Assembly (NCBI RefSeq): GCF_000217915.1
Contig: NZ_AFOZ01000022.1
Span: forward strand, 1 to 64,000
Source of the DNA: Shewanella sp. HN-41
Lineage (GTDB): Bacteria > Pseudomonadota > Gammaproteobacteria > Enterobacterales > Shewanellaceae
Direction of reading: 5' to 3'
DNA length: 64,000 nucleotides
The position numbers and the translations under genes were made by a program. Below, one piece after another: positions 1 through 8,752 of the stretch. Each line of letters starts with the position of its first letter. The first letter of the stretch is position 1. The notes under the pieces were generated by a model, which was not told the origin of the DNA, searched no databases, and saw only the letters and a program-made list of their open reading frames with translations.

Positions 1-26
1 GGCATTTTTATTGCTAGTGTAAAGTA

Positions 27-959
27 TTAGACTTCATAGACATTGACAATATTGATACGTTTAGCCGCATCTAAATCAATATGACCGTTGTTGGTAACAT
101 CGAGAAAATCGAAGGCGGGTAAATCTGCCTCTGCGACATCCCCTTTCATCGGTGCATTAGGGTCCCGTTTGAGTGAGATAAAATCAAATTGCTCACGGTC
201 AACTCCCTGGGATGGTGCCGTATTCTGCATGGCAGTGAAAATGGTTTCAATACGACCTGGATATTGTCTATCCCATTGGTTAAGCATGTCTTTAACGGCT
301 TGGCGTTTTAAGTTTTCCTGTGAGCCACATAGGTTACAGGGAATGATTGGGAACTGCTTTAGCTCGGCATATTCCTCTAAATCTTTTTCGCGGCAGTAGG
401 CTAAAGGACGGATCACCACATTGGCTCCATCATCCGACAGCAGTTTAGGTGGCATGGCTTTCATCTTGCCACCGAAGAACATGTTTAAGAACAAGGTCTC
501 GATAATATCGTCCCTGTGGTGGCCTAGGGCAATTTTTGTCGCGCCGATGCGCTGAGCAAAACCGTAAAGCGTACCGCGGCGTAGGCGAGAGCACAGAGAG
601 CAGGTGGTTTTCCCCTCAGGGACTTTGTCCTTTACAATCGAGTAAGTGTCTTTCTCGAGAATATGATAGGGAATGTTCAATTTATCCAGATAAGCGGGCA
701 GTACATCCTCGGGAAAACCGGGTTGCTTCTGATCTAAATTCACCGCAATAATTTCAAACTGAACGGGCGCACGTTGCTGCAGATTCATTAGAATATCGAG
801 CATGGCATAGCTGTCTTTACCACCACTGAGGCAGCACATGACACGATCACCTTCTTCGATCATATTGTAATCGGCGATGGCGCTACCCACTTCACGACGC
901 AGACGCTTTTGCAATTTATTCAGACGGGTAGTTTGTTTTTTTGATAATTCTTCAGACAT
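27..959 (-). CDS. ttcA: tRNA 2-thiocytidine biosynthesis protein TtcA
   Basis: TtcA is the ATP-dependent sulfurtransferase that makes 2-thiocytidine at position 32 of some tRNAs in the cytoplasm. From the chosen start the protein has 310 residues. It shows the PP-loop SGGKDS at residues 45-50, a CSLC pair (C120/C123) and a downstream PCNLC (C208/C211), matching the cysteines that hold the family's Fe-S cluster. An upstream in-frame start at 1016 is possible, but it would run through the uspE terminator hairpin at 1003-1029, so the ATG at 959 opening MSEELSKK is preferred. The gene follows uspE and etrA in the same direction, a conserved arrangement near fnr in gamma-proteobacteria. Confidence 0.95.
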   Translation of the reverse strand: MSEELSKKQTTRLNKLQKRLRREVGSAIADYNMIEEGDRVMCCLSGGKDSYAMLDILMNLQQRAPVQFEIIAVNLDQKQPGFPEDVLPAYLDKLNIPYHILEKDTYSIVKDKVPEGKTTCSLCSRLRRGTLYGFAQRIGATKIALGHHRDDIIETLFLNMFFGGKMKAMPPKLLSDDGANVVIRPLAYCREKDLEEYAELKQFPIIPCNLCGSQENLKRQAVKDMLNQWDRQYPGRIETIFTAMQNTAPSQGVDREQFDFISLKRDPNAPMKGDVAEADLPAFDFLDVTNNGHIDLDAAKRINIVNVYEV

Positions 960-994
960 TTGACTCGCCATAACTTCAGACATAGCTTCCAACA

Positions 995-1029
995 TAAAAA
1001 AAGCGCCCAGTAACACAGTTTCAGGGCGC
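995..1029 (-). terminator. Rho-independent terminator after uspE
   Basis: GCGCCC (1003-1008) pairs with GGGCGC (1024-1029). Read on the minus strand, the hairpin is followed by a run of T (A run at 995-1002 on the plus strand). It lies just downstream of uspE and would end that transcript before ttcA. Confidence 0.8.
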
Positions 1030-1072
1030 GTATTATTCCAGCTATCTTAGGCGGGGTAAAGAGCGGAGTGCT

Positions 1073-2005
1073 TTAAGCCTCTTCTAAGGGGGATTTATAG
1101 CCATCAGGTTTAATCGCTAATAAATCGCAATTAATACTATCGATCACGTGCTCAGCTGTATTGCCAATTAATGCGGCGGAGAACCCAGTGCGGCCAACTG
1201 TTCCTAGGATCACAAGCTCTGCATCTAATTGCTCAGCAAGTTCAGGGATGACATCCTCTGGTAAACCTTCTTTTACATGACAACGGTTTACATCGATACC
1301 ATAGGCATTCGCAAGGTAATTGACACGTTGTTCATGTTGCATACGAATAGTGTCATTGTAGGTTTGTGCATCAAAATCGGGTAACTCAATCGCCAAGTTA
1401 ATCGGTGTTCCCGGATAACCATTCACGAGATGGACTTCGGCTGCAAATTTTAGCGCCAAATCCTTTGCATACTCGATAATTTTGCCGTTAAGCATTTGAT
1501 GGTCGGTATCTTCGGTGGCAACATTGACAGCACAGAGAATTTTGCCCGCGGCTGGCCAAGCATGGTCCTTGACCATTAATACTGGTACTGGTGCTTTACG
1601 CATCAAATGCCAGTCGGTCGGTGTGAAGATCACAGCCTTAAGTTTGTCATGGGTGTGGGTGCCCTTAACAATCAAATCATATTGACCTGCAATCGCATGA
1701 TTGATAATGCTTTCGAAGGGACGATTATGCCAAATTACTTGGGTGTCGATACTGAGTTGTAAATGACTATAAGCCGCAAGTAAGTCTTGGATCCATGCCA
1801 ATCGTTGATCGATAACCCCTTGACGCATGGCTTCACGTTCCTGATTAGACAGAATCGAGGTCATTTCATAGGAGAAATCAAAAATAGAAAGAAACACAGT
1901 TACATGGGCATTACATTTGCTCGCTAAAGTAACAGCACGAGCGAGGGCAACCTGATTTTCAGTCGTGGGGTCTACTACAACCAGTATTTTTTGATAATCC
2001 TTCAT
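1073..2005 (-). CDS. uspE: Tandem universal stress protein UspE
   Basis: A cytoplasmic protein of 310 residues made of two universal stress protein domains, about residues 1-145 and 155-305, the usual UspE architecture. The first opens with KILVVVDPT. The second carries the nucleotide-loop pattern GTVGRTG followed by GNTAEHV near the C-terminus; the first has a less regular loop. E. coli UspE is linked to stress survival and cell aggregation, but the biochemical activity is not settled. It sits directly downstream of etrA, as uspE does beside fnr in E. coli. A near-consensus FNR site 60 bp upstream suggests oxygen-responsive expression. Confidence 0.93.
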   Translation of the reverse strand: MKDYQKILVVVDPTTENQVALARAVTLASKCNAHVTVFLSIFDFSYEMTSILSNQEREAMRQGVIDQRLAWIQDLLAAYSHLQLSIDTQVIWHNRPFESIINHAIAGQYDLIVKGTHTHDKLKAVIFTPTDWHLMRKAPVPVLMVKDHAWPAAGKILCAVNVATEDTDHQMLNGKIIEYAKDLALKFAAEVHLVNGYPGTPINLAIELPDFDAQTYNDTIRMQHEQRVNYLANAYGIDVNRCHVKEGLPEDVIPELAEQLDAELVILGTVGRTGFSAALIGNTAEHVIDSINCDLLAIKPDGYKSPLEEA

Positions 2006-2064
2006 AGCATGTTCCTTTAGTCATAGGCTCACCTTTATCATGAGCCTTTGGCAGTTAGCTGTAT

Positions 2065-2078
2065 TTGTTCTAGATCAA
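2065..2078. promoter_or_regulatory. Near-consensus FNR/EtrA site upstream of uspE
   Basis: TTGTTCTAGATCAA matches the FNR consensus TTGAT-N4-ATCAA at 9 of 10 fixed positions. It lies between etrA and uspE, about 60 bp before the uspE start, and has the same CTAG centre as the perfect site before ccoN. No obvious -10 was confirmed. Confidence 0.6.
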
Positions 2079-2192
2079 AACTCATTTAAAAAACAGTATC
2101 TAACGTTTGGACAGTATAGATATCAACACAACAAGTGTTTTGCCGCAACGTTTTGAATATACATCATTAAGGGATTGATTATCTGCAGTTAG

Positions 2193-2945
2193 CTATCTAG
2201 CGATTCTGGCATTTCCGGCTAGTAAGTTTAGCTCTTGGTGATCGACTATGATGATATATTTGCCTTTTACTTCAATTAAGCCTGATTTTTGGAAACGGCC
2301 GAGTAGGCGGCTGATGGTTTCAACGGTCAGTCCAAGGTAGTTACCTATATCACCGCGAGTCATCGTTAAGCGGAATTCTTTGGGTGAAAACCCACGGTTA
2401 CCGAAACGATTTGCAAGATTGCTAATAAATGCGGCGAGGCGCTCCTCGGCATTTTTTTTGCTGAGCAAGAGGATCATTTCTTGATCGCTCATGATTTCAT
2501 TGCTCATTAGACGCATAATTTGTTGACGCAACTTAGGCATAGTGCCCGAGAGTTCATCGAGGATAGTGAAGGGAATTTCACATACCATGGAGGTTTCGAG
2601 TGCTTGGGCAAAACTTTGATGCAGCTGCGCGTGAATACCATCGAAACCGATCACATCACCCGCTAAATGAAAACCGGTAATTTGTTCATCACCTTGTTCG
2701 GTAATGGTATAGCTTTTGATGGTGCCAGAGCGGATCGCAAACAGGGATTTTAGGGGATCGCCAGACTTAAAAATCTGCTCGCCCTTCTGAATGGGTTTTT
2801 TGCGCTCAATAATATCATCGAGTTGATCAAGTTCATTGGCATTAAGGGTAAAAGGGATGCAAAGGGTACCCATACTGCAGTCGTGACAATGGATTGTGCA
2901 TCCGCTAGCAGCGGGGCGACGATTTTTATTCTGTTCGATTGTCAT
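2193..2945 (-). CDS. etrA: FNR-family anaerobic regulator EtrA
   Basis: The oxygen-sensing global regulator of the CRP/FNR family, a cytoplasmic DNA-binding dimer. From the ATG at 2945 the protein has 250 residues. Cysteines at 16, 20, 23 and 29 and a further one near 122 (MVCEIPF) match the [4Fe-4S] ligands of FNR. A cyclic-nucleotide-binding fold follows, then a C-terminal helix-turn-helix with [11 protein letters not shown], whose E, S and R are the residues that read the TTGAT half-site in FNR. A start four codons upstream (2957) is possible, but MTIEQNKN matches the remembered Shewanella EtrA. It is flanked by uspE and the cbb3 assembly genes, its likely regulon. Confidence 0.96.
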   Translation of the reverse strand: MTIEQNKNRRPAASGCTIHCHDCSMGTLCIPFTLNANELDQLDDIIERKKPIQKGEQIFKSGDPLKSLFAIRSGTIKSYTITEQGDEQITGFHLAGDVIGFDGIHAQLHQSFAQALETSMVCEIPFTILDELSGTMPKLRQQIMRLMSNEIMSDQEMILLLSKKNAEERLAAFISNLANRFGNRGFSPKEFRLTMTRGDIGNYLGLTVETISRLLGRFQKSGLIEVKGKYIIIVDHQELNLLAGNARIAR

Positions 2946-3000
2946 GTTGATTCTCAAGTTTATCCACTGTAGCCATGTTAAACCAATTCATTCACTTGGG

Positions 3001-3693
3001 CTAGTTTAGCTGCGCCAGGGCGATATATAAAGTTTGCCCACCGAAGGCAACTAACAGTAAGCCACTCAATAGTCTAACGGTTTTCTTTTGCACCCAAGTT
3101 GCAAGTCGTTTAGCCGCAACGCCGGCACTTAATAGGGCGGGTAAGGTGCCCAAACCAAAGGCAAGCATGATCAGAGCGCCTTGAGTTGCAGAGCCAGAAG
3201 CCACAGACCAAGTCAGGGTACTATAAACGAGACCACAGGGGAGCCAGCCCCAAATAAAACCAGCCATAACCGCTTGGCTCGGATTTTTGATAGGAACAAG
3301 CTGTTGCGCTATGGGTTTTAAATATTGCCATAACCATTGGCCGATGCGTTCAATCTGCACTATTCCAACCCAAATTTTGGCAATATACAGTCCAGTTGCG
3401 ATCATCATCATCCCGGCAATCATACGCAGCACAATCAGATACGTATCCAGTTCAAATAAATGACCAAGACCCGCCGCCGATGCGCCCACTAAACCACCCG
3501 TTAAGGTGTAACTCAAAATACGACCAAGATTGTAACTCAGTAAATACTTGAGCTGATGTGCCAGAAAATTACCAGTTTTAGGATTAGGTATTTGGGCAGA
3601 AAACGCGCCCACTAAACCGCCACACATGCCAAAGCAATGGGCTGCACCCATTAACCCCACCAGAAAAGCCCCAGTGACATTGTACTCAATCAC
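3001..3693 (-). CDS. DsbD_2 / TauE-SafE-like membrane protein of the cbb3 assembly cluster
   Basis: An integral membrane protein of 230 residues with about six hydrophobic segments. It carries HCFGMCGGLVG near residue 20 and GWLPCGLVYS near residue 150, the paired Cys motifs of the DsbD_2 family (often auto-named sulfite exporter TauE/SafE). Members beside ccoS/ccoI are thought to help copper handling or cytochrome c oxidase maturation; that role is inference from context. Its start overlaps the ccoS stop by 4 bp (ATGA), showing translational coupling. It is the last gene of the ccoNOQP-ccoH-ccoI-ccoS stretch. Confidence 0.85.
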   Translation of the reverse strand: MIEYNVTGAFLVGLMGAAHCFGMCGGLVGAFSAQIPNPKTGNFLAHQLKYLLSYNLGRILSYTLTGGLVGASAAGLGHLFELDTYLIVLRMIAGMMMIATGLYIAKIWVGIVQIERIGQWLWQYLKPIAQQLVPIKNPSQAVMAGFIWGWLPCGLVYSTLTWSVASGSATQGALIMLAFGLGTLPALLSAGVAAKRLATWVQKKTVRLLSGLLLVAFGGQTLYIALAQLN

Positions 3694-3905
3694 AGAGGCA
3701 TGCCTTTTTCTTGTGCTGCATCGGCTTGCTTTTTCTCAGGCACCGGATGGCTGTTTGGTTTAACAGTGTCTTCGTCGAATAATATCGACACACTTTGGCG
3801 GTCTAAATCGTCAAATTGTTCTGATTTCACGGCCCAAAAAAATACTATTACAGCGATGGCAACAAAGATCATGGCAATTGGGATAAGCACATAAATAATT
3901 TCCAT
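3690..3905 (-). CDS. ccoS: cbb3 oxidase maturation protein CcoS
   Basis: A small 71-residue protein with one N-terminal membrane helix (about residues 5-26) followed by a charged tail with SEQFDDLDRQS and ILFDED, the hallmark of CcoS. CcoS is needed to load heme and copper cofactors into cbb3 oxidase. It lies between ccoI and the DsbD_2-like gene and overlaps the latter by 4 bp. Confidence 0.92.
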   Translation of the reverse strand: MEIIYVLIPIAMIFVAIAVIVFFWAVKSEQFDDLDRQSVSILFDEDTVKPNSHPVPEKKQADAAQEKGMPL

Positions 3906-3944
3906 AATGACCCCTTATTATTCTGGTTAAACTTTTAATGATGT

Positions 3945-6344
3945 TTACACTTTAACCCGCAATAATCTCAGGCTATTACCAACCACTATCAAAGAACTTG
4001 CCGACATGCCAATCGCCGCGATATAAGGTGCCACATGGCCCGTGACGGCTAAAGGCAAGATAAGGGCGTTATAACCCAGCGCCCATGCTAAATTTTGTCT
4101 GATAATCTGTGTTGTCAGTTTAGCGACAGCAACTGCTTGCGTGAAGCGAGAAAGATGATCCCCAAGTAAAATCAGATCGGCACTGTTTTTCGCGATAGCA
4201 CTGCCGCTACCCATGGCAACCGACAAATCGGCCCCGGCAAGCACTGGTGCATCATTGATGCCATCACCAAACATGGCAACGCGAGTATGCTGTTGTAATT
4301 GCGTCACGAGTGCAAGTTTATCCGCAGGCGTTAATCCACTGTGTACATCTTCAATTCCCAGCTCTTTGGCTAGTTGATGTACGTGTCCGGAGCTATCGCC
4401 GCTGGCAATACTGACAAGGCAACCCTGCTGTTTTAAGGTTTCCACGGTCACTTTACTGTCTACACGAATATTGTCTTGAATATCGAAGCGGGCCATTAGC
4501 ACGGGGGTTTCATCGCTTAAACGAGCCAGCCAAATTTGCTGTTGAGTCAGGTTATTATTTACCTTTGCGCCTGTAAAATGAGCGTTGCCGATTCGATACT
4601 CAATACCCTCGATTATGCCTTTGATCCCAAAACCCACTTCGTGGTGAACTTGCTCGGCAATATAGCGGCTATTCGCATAGGAAGCGAACGCATTGGCAAT
4701 GGGATGGCGAGAGCCGCTTTCAAGTGCTGCGGCAATAGCGAGAGCGTTATCCTTTACCGTATCACCATAGCTCTCTATTTGACCAATGGAGAGCGTGCCA
4801 CAGGTGAGTGTGCCCGTTTTATCAAAAACAACGTGTTTGATCTGCGGCAGTTTTTCAAAGACACCGGCCTTGCGGGTAATGATCCCAAGGCGAGTAAAAA
4901 TGGCGGTGGCGCAAGTGACGGCAGTGGGTGTAGCCAGCGCTAGGGCGCAGGGGCAGGTTGCCACTAAGACCGATAAAGTGACCCAAAAGGCATCCTCGGG
5001 TGAAATTTGATGCCAAACCAAATAGGTTATCGTCGCTATAGTCAGGATCGTACCCGAGAAATAGCGGGATAATTTATCGGCTAATAACGCAATCGCAGGT
5101 TTAGTATTGGATGCGAGCTCCTGCAGTCGAATAATCTCGGCGACCAGTTGATCTTGCCCCAGCGCAGTCACCTTGACTTTGATCGGTTGCTCAACGTTGA
5201 TGGTGCCTGCGTAAACTTGGCTATCAACAGTTTTATCAATCGGCATTTGCTCGCCGGTGAGCATAGCTTCATTGATGCTAGTATGGCCTTCAATTACCAC
5301 ACCATCGGCGGCCACCATTTCCCCCGGTTTCACAAGGATTGCATCATCAAGGCGTAACTTTTTAGCGGGAATTTCTACCAGACCACTGTCGTTCACTAAG
5401 TGCGCCGTAAGTGGTACCAACTTATGTAAATTACTGGAGCTGATCGAGGCCTTCTGTCTAGCCTTTTGCTCGAAGTAGCGCCCCAATAACAGGAAGAAGG
5501 TAAACATGGACACGGATTCAAAATACACTTCGCCAGTGCCGTTGACGGTAGCAAAACAGCTAGCGACGTATGCGCCGCCAATGGCGATGGAGACAGACAC
5601 ATCCATATTGAGTTTGCCGCTGAGCAGGGTACGAATAGCGCTGAAATAGAAGGGCTGCGCTGAATAAAGCACCACAGGGGTGGCAAAAATCATGCTGACC
5701 CAACGGAAATAATCCCGATACTGCACATCTAAATCGGTGAAGTAGCCAGTATAAAGGGCGAGGGCGAACATCATAACTTGCATGGTCGCAAAGCCAGCTA
5801 AGCCTAAGCGCAATAAAAACTTACGGCTATTGAGTTTGTTGTTGAGCTCTTGCTCATCGACTTGATAGGGCGCAGCTTGATAGCCAATACGGCTAATTTG
5901 CCCAAGAATGTCGCTAAGTTTTACCGCGCGTTTATCCCAACTGATCATCGCCCTTTGGGTAGTTGAGTTAACGAGCACTTGTATGATGCCGTTAAGCTGT
6001 TTCACTTTGTGTTCAATAAGCCAAGCACAGGCTGCGCAGGTAATACCATCGATAGAGAGTGACACTGACTCAATATTGTCCACTGAGTGCACAAAATCCT
6101 GTTGCACTTCGGGCAAGTCATAGGCACTAAACTGCGTTAGGGCTTCGGGGACAAGGGCGGTTTGCTTACTACCGGGCTCAGTGCGGAACTTGTAATAGTT
6201 GAGTAATCCCGCGTCCACAATCGCCTGAGAAACCGCCTGACAACCTGGGCAGCACATGAGTTCATCACGATCATTAATGCGAGTCACAAACTGCTGGCCC
6301 GTCAGCACGGGCTCATTACAGTGAAAACAACTTGGATGTGTCAT
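3945..6344 (-). CDS. ccoI: Copper-transporting P1B-ATPase CcoI/FixI for cbb3 oxidase assembly
   Basis: An inner-membrane P-type ATPase of 799 residues that exports Cu(I) to the periplasm for oxidase assembly. The N-terminus has a Cys-rich segment (SCFHC, CCPGC within residues 1-35) typical of CcoI/FixI, then a heavy-metal-associated domain with CAAC at about 103-106. The intramembrane CPCALALATP, the TGE loop (MLTGEQ), the phosphorylation site DKTGTLTCG and GDGINDAP are all present, so the pump looks intact. It sits between ccoH and ccoS. The detox-type Cu ATPase of this window (48003-50303) lacks the CCPGC segment. Confidence 0.95.
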   Translation of the reverse strand: MTHPSCFHCNEPVLTGQQFVTRINDRDELMCCPGCQAVSQAIVDAGLLNYYKFRTEPGSKQTALVPEALTQFSAYDLPEVQQDFVHSVDNIESVSLSIDGITCAACAWLIEHKVKQLNGIIQVLVNSTTQRAMISWDKRAVKLSDILGQISRIGYQAAPYQVDEQELNNKLNSRKFLLRLGLAGFATMQVMMFALALYTGYFTDLDVQYRDYFRWVSMIFATPVVLYSAQPFYFSAIRTLLSGKLNMDVSVSIAIGGAYVASCFATVNGTGEVYFESVSMFTFFLLLGRYFEQKARQKASISSSNLHKLVPLTAHLVNDSGLVEIPAKKLRLDDAILVKPGEMVAADGVVIEGHTSINEAMLTGEQMPIDKTVDSQVYAGTINVEQPIKVKVTALGQDQLVAEIIRLQELASNTKPAIALLADKLSRYFSGTILTIATITYLVWHQISPEDAFWVTLSVLVATCPCALALATPTAVTCATAIFTRLGIITRKAGVFEKLPQIKHVVFDKTGTLTCGTLSIGQIESYGDTVKDNALAIAAALESGSRHPIANAFASYANSRYIAEQVHHEVGFGIKGIIEGIEYRIGNAHFTGAKVNNNLTQQQIWLARLSDETPVLMARFDIQDNIRVDSKVTVETLKQQGCLVSIASGDSSGHVHQLAKELGIEDVHSGLTPADKLALVTQLQQHTRVAMFGDGINDAPVLAGADLSVAMGSGSAIAKNSADLILLGDHLSRFTQAVAVAKLTTQIIRQNLAWALGYNALILPLAVTGHVAPYIAAIGMSASSLIVVGNSLRLLRVKV

Positions 6345-6366
6345 AGTACTACTTATTCAACCACAA

Positions 6367-6846
6367 TCAGTTTAGCCAAAGTTGGACATGATCTTTTAAT
6401 TCAACGCGTTGGTGAATACGCCATTTGCCATCGTAACTTTCTAGGCGAACTTCCCATGGGCCAGTCAGCGTGGCAGGCAAGGTAATGCGATACACATTAC
6501 TGGCATCGGCAGTGGCGGTGAGCTTGATGTCTCTGTCGGCAATCGTTGGATGGTAGAACTCGACTTTTAGGGCAGCTTGAGAAGCGGGACCACCTTGCTG
6601 AGTCAGTAGAATTTCATTACTGGCTTGTTCGAGTAAAAAGTTCATGCCGATTTGTTTGGCATACTTCACTTTACTCAAGTCCATATTAATAGCTTTGCCT
6701 TCTTTATAGTAATCCTCGGCGGCTAACGAGTCCGAGTTTGATAGGGCAATTTTCAGTGTGGTAAAACTTGCGATGACAGCACATAAAGGCAGAATAATTA
6801 AAAACCAAGGCCAGAACTGCTTATACCAGGCTTGTTGTTCGTTCAT
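6367..6846 (-). CDS. ccoH: FixH/CcoH family cbb3 assembly protein
   Basis: A membrane-anchored protein of 159 residues with one N-terminal transmembrane helix (WFLIILPLCAVIASFTTL, about 14-31) and a periplasmic beta-rich domain. DYYKEGKAIN after the helix and the C-terminal GPWEVRL are characteristic of FixH. CcoH/FixH associates with the assembling cbb3 complex and CcoI. The gene lies 22 bp upstream of ccoI in the same direction, after the ccoP terminator. Confidence 0.88.
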   Translation of the reverse strand: MNEQQAWYKQFWPWFLIILPLCAVIASFTTLKIALSNSDSLAAEDYYKEGKAINMDLSKVKYAKQIGMNFLLEQASNEILLTQQGGPASQAALKVEFYHPTIADRDIKLTATADASNVYRITLPATLTGPWEVRLESYDGKWRIHQRVELKDHVQLWLN

Positions 6847-6908
6847 GACAGATACCCATTCAAAAAATTTACGCCATTTTACCGTTAAAAGGTGGTTTTA
6901 GCACTTTA

Positions 6909-6938
6909 AAAAAAAGGCCTCGAAGTCTTCGAGGCCTT
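6909..6938 (-). terminator. Strong hairpin terminator after ccoP
   Basis: AAGGCCTCGAA (6914-6924) pairs with TTCGAGGCCTT (6928-6938) around a 3-nt loop. On the minus strand it is followed by T residues (A run from 6908). It separates ccoNOQP from the assembly genes ccoHIS, so some read-through or a separate promoter is needed for the latter. Confidence 0.85.
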
Positions 6939-6956
6939 AGCGTTACTCATATCTAA

Positions 6957-7925
6957 TTACTTGTTTGACAAGCTATAAACATAAGCTGCGATCACGTGAA
7001 CTTTCTCTTCACCGAGAACGTCTTTCCATGCTGGCATCACACCTGCACGACCATGTTTAATGGTTTCTTCGATCACGCCACGGCTACCGCCATATAACCA
7101 AACATCGTCAGTTAAATTAGGAGCACCCATGAACTTGTTGCCTTTAGCGTCCATACCGTGACACGCGAAACAACCTTTCATGAATGAGCCTTGACCAAGA
7201 GCGGCGAGTTTTTCATCGTGCTCGCGACCAGACAATTTAACAACGTATTCAGCTAAACCCGCAATTTCGCTGTCGTCGATTGGTAAACCACCTTTGGGTG
7301 GCATCATGCCATGACGACCACCCATGATAGTGGTCTTAATCGTGGCTAAGTCGCCACCATATAACCAGTCACCATCGGTGAGATTAGGGAAGCCTTTGCT
7401 ACCTCGTGCGTCAGAGCCATGGCACTGTGCACAGTTTTGTAGGAACAAACGGCCGCCCACTTTCAATGCTTCTTGGTTTTTCACTAACTCTTCTAGTGGT
7501 GTCGCCAAGTAAGCCGCGAAGATTGGGCCATATTTTTCATTAGCGTGCTTTACTTCTTGATCATACTGAACATAACGGCCTTCTTCTGCTGCTAGTGCAA
7601 TCGCTGCGGCAGAGTCGGCCTTAATACCTTGTTCAGTACCAATGCTTTGGTTAGAACTCGTCCAGCCTAAAAGGCCTTTGTAGTTACCTAAACCAGGAAA
7701 TAAGGCTAGATAGATCAAGCCAAACACGATAGTGATATAGAACATATAACTCCACCATTTTGGCAGTGGGTTATTGAGTTCCTCAATACCGTCGAAACTG
7801 TGACCCATAGATTCGCCTTCTTTCACATCAGTGGTGTTCTTAGAACACACACGTAGTAATAGAAAACAACCCGCGATCACGACTAACGAGAGTACGCTAA
7901 TCCAAACACTCCAGAAGCTACTCAT
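6957..7925 (-). CDS. ccoP: cbb3 cytochrome oxidase di-heme subunit CcoP
   Basis: The di-heme c-type cytochrome subunit that passes electrons to CcoO/CcoN. It has 322 residues. There are N-terminal membrane segments (about 4-24 and 55-78), then two periplasmic cytochrome c domains with heme sites CAQCH (about 165) and CFACH (about 255), each followed by a ligand Met loop (HGMMPPKGG, AGVMPAWKD). The ATG at 7925 shares its A with the ccoQ stop (TGATG), which fixes the start and shows coupling. An alternative GTG lies one codon upstream. Confidence 0.96.
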   Translation of the reverse strand: MSSFWSVWISVLSLVVIAGCFLLLRVCSKNTTDVKEGESMGHSFDGIEELNNPLPKWWSYMFYITIVFGLIYLALFPGLGNYKGLLGWTSSNQSIGTEQGIKADSAAAIALAAEEGRYVQYDQEVKHANEKYGPIFAAYLATPLEELVKNQEALKVGGRLFLQNCAQCHGSDARGSKGFPNLTDGDWLYGGDLATIKTTIMGGRHGMMPPKGGLPIDDSEIAGLAEYVVKLSGREHDEKLAALGQGSFMKGCFACHGMDAKGNKFMGAPNLTDDVWLYGGSRGVIEETIKHGRAGVMPAWKDVLGEEKVHVIAAYVYSLSNK

Positions 7926-8101
7926 CACTTATTCTCTCCTGAGTCCTTCGATACCTTGCCGACTTCCTCATCGGAAAACACAAGGTTAGCTGCTTCATCA
8001 AAGGATTTTTGACGATGCGAGCTATATGCCCAAGCAAATATACCGACGAAGGTCAGCATCACAATGATGGTTAAAATACCTTGTAATGTGCCGTAATCCA
8101 T
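7925..8101 (-). CDS. ccoQ: cbb3 cytochrome oxidase small subunit CcoQ
   Basis: A 58-residue protein. It has one membrane helix (about residues 8-26, with TIIVMLTFVGIFAWAY), then SSHRQKSFDEAANLVFSDEE, the typical CcoQ/FixQ pattern. CcoQ stabilises the CcoNOP complex. A strong AAGGAGG lies about 6 nt before the ATG at 8101, and the stop overlaps the ccoP start by one base. It sits exactly where ccoQ belongs, between ccoO and ccoP. Confidence 0.93.
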   Translation of the reverse strand: MDYGTLQGILTIIVMLTFVGIFAWAYSSHRQKSFDEAANLVFSDEEVGKVSKDSGENK

Positions 8102-8112
8102 ATATCGCCTCC

Positions 8113-8739
8113 TTATTTGAGTGCGTGACCCAAAGACTGAAGATATGCAATCAAGGCTTCCAACTCTGTCTTACCTGCAACAGCTTGCTGTGCGCCTGCG
8201 ATTTCTTCATCGGTATAAAGATCATTCCCTTTGTAACCGCCTTTATGCAGGTTACGTAGGATAATCATCTTATCGCCCGTCAGTTCGCCGTCTAACTTGT
8301 TTTCGGCTAACCATGGGAAGGCTGGCATATTCGATTGAGGAACTACAGCACGAGGATCGATTAAGTGAACTTCATGCCATTTATCGCTGTAACGACCACC
8401 AACACGGGCAAGATCAGGACCAGTACGCTTAGAGCCCCATTGGAATGGATGATCCCAAACCGATTCACCGGCAACAGAGTAGTGACCATAACGTTCAGTT
8501 TCTGCACGTAAAGGACGGATCATCTGGCTGTGACAATTATAACAACCTTCACGAACATAGATGTCACGGCCTTCAATTTGCAGGGCAGTGTATGGCTTTA
8601 AACCTACCACTGGCTCAGTGGTATCTTTTTGAAAAATCAACGGTGTGATTTCAACGAGACTACCGAAGCTGATAGCGATAACGGTGAAGATCGCTAACAA
8701 ACCGATGTTTTTTTCAACTATCTCATGATTAAATTTCAT
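8113..8739 (-). CDS. ccoO: cbb3 cytochrome oxidase mono-heme subunit CcoO
   Basis: The mono-heme membrane cytochrome c subunit, 208 residues. It has an N-terminal membrane anchor ([19 protein letters not shown], about 13-31), a heme site [11 protein letters not shown] at about residue 67, and an axial Met region (SNMPAFPWL). It lies between ccoN (13 bp upstream) and ccoQ. The length and motifs fit the family fully. Confidence 0.97.
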   Translation of the reverse strand: MKFNHEIVEKNIGLLAIFTVIAISFGSLVEITPLIFQKDTTEPVVGLKPYTALQIEGRDIYVREGCYNCHSQMIRPLRAETERYGHYSVAGESVWDHPFQWGSKRTGPDLARVGGRYSDKWHEVHLIDPRAVVPQSNMPAFPWLAENKLDGELTGDKMIILRNLHKGGYKGNDLYTDEEIAGAQQAVAGKTELEALIAYLQSLGHALK

Positions 8740-8752
8740 CGAGTTTGCTCCT

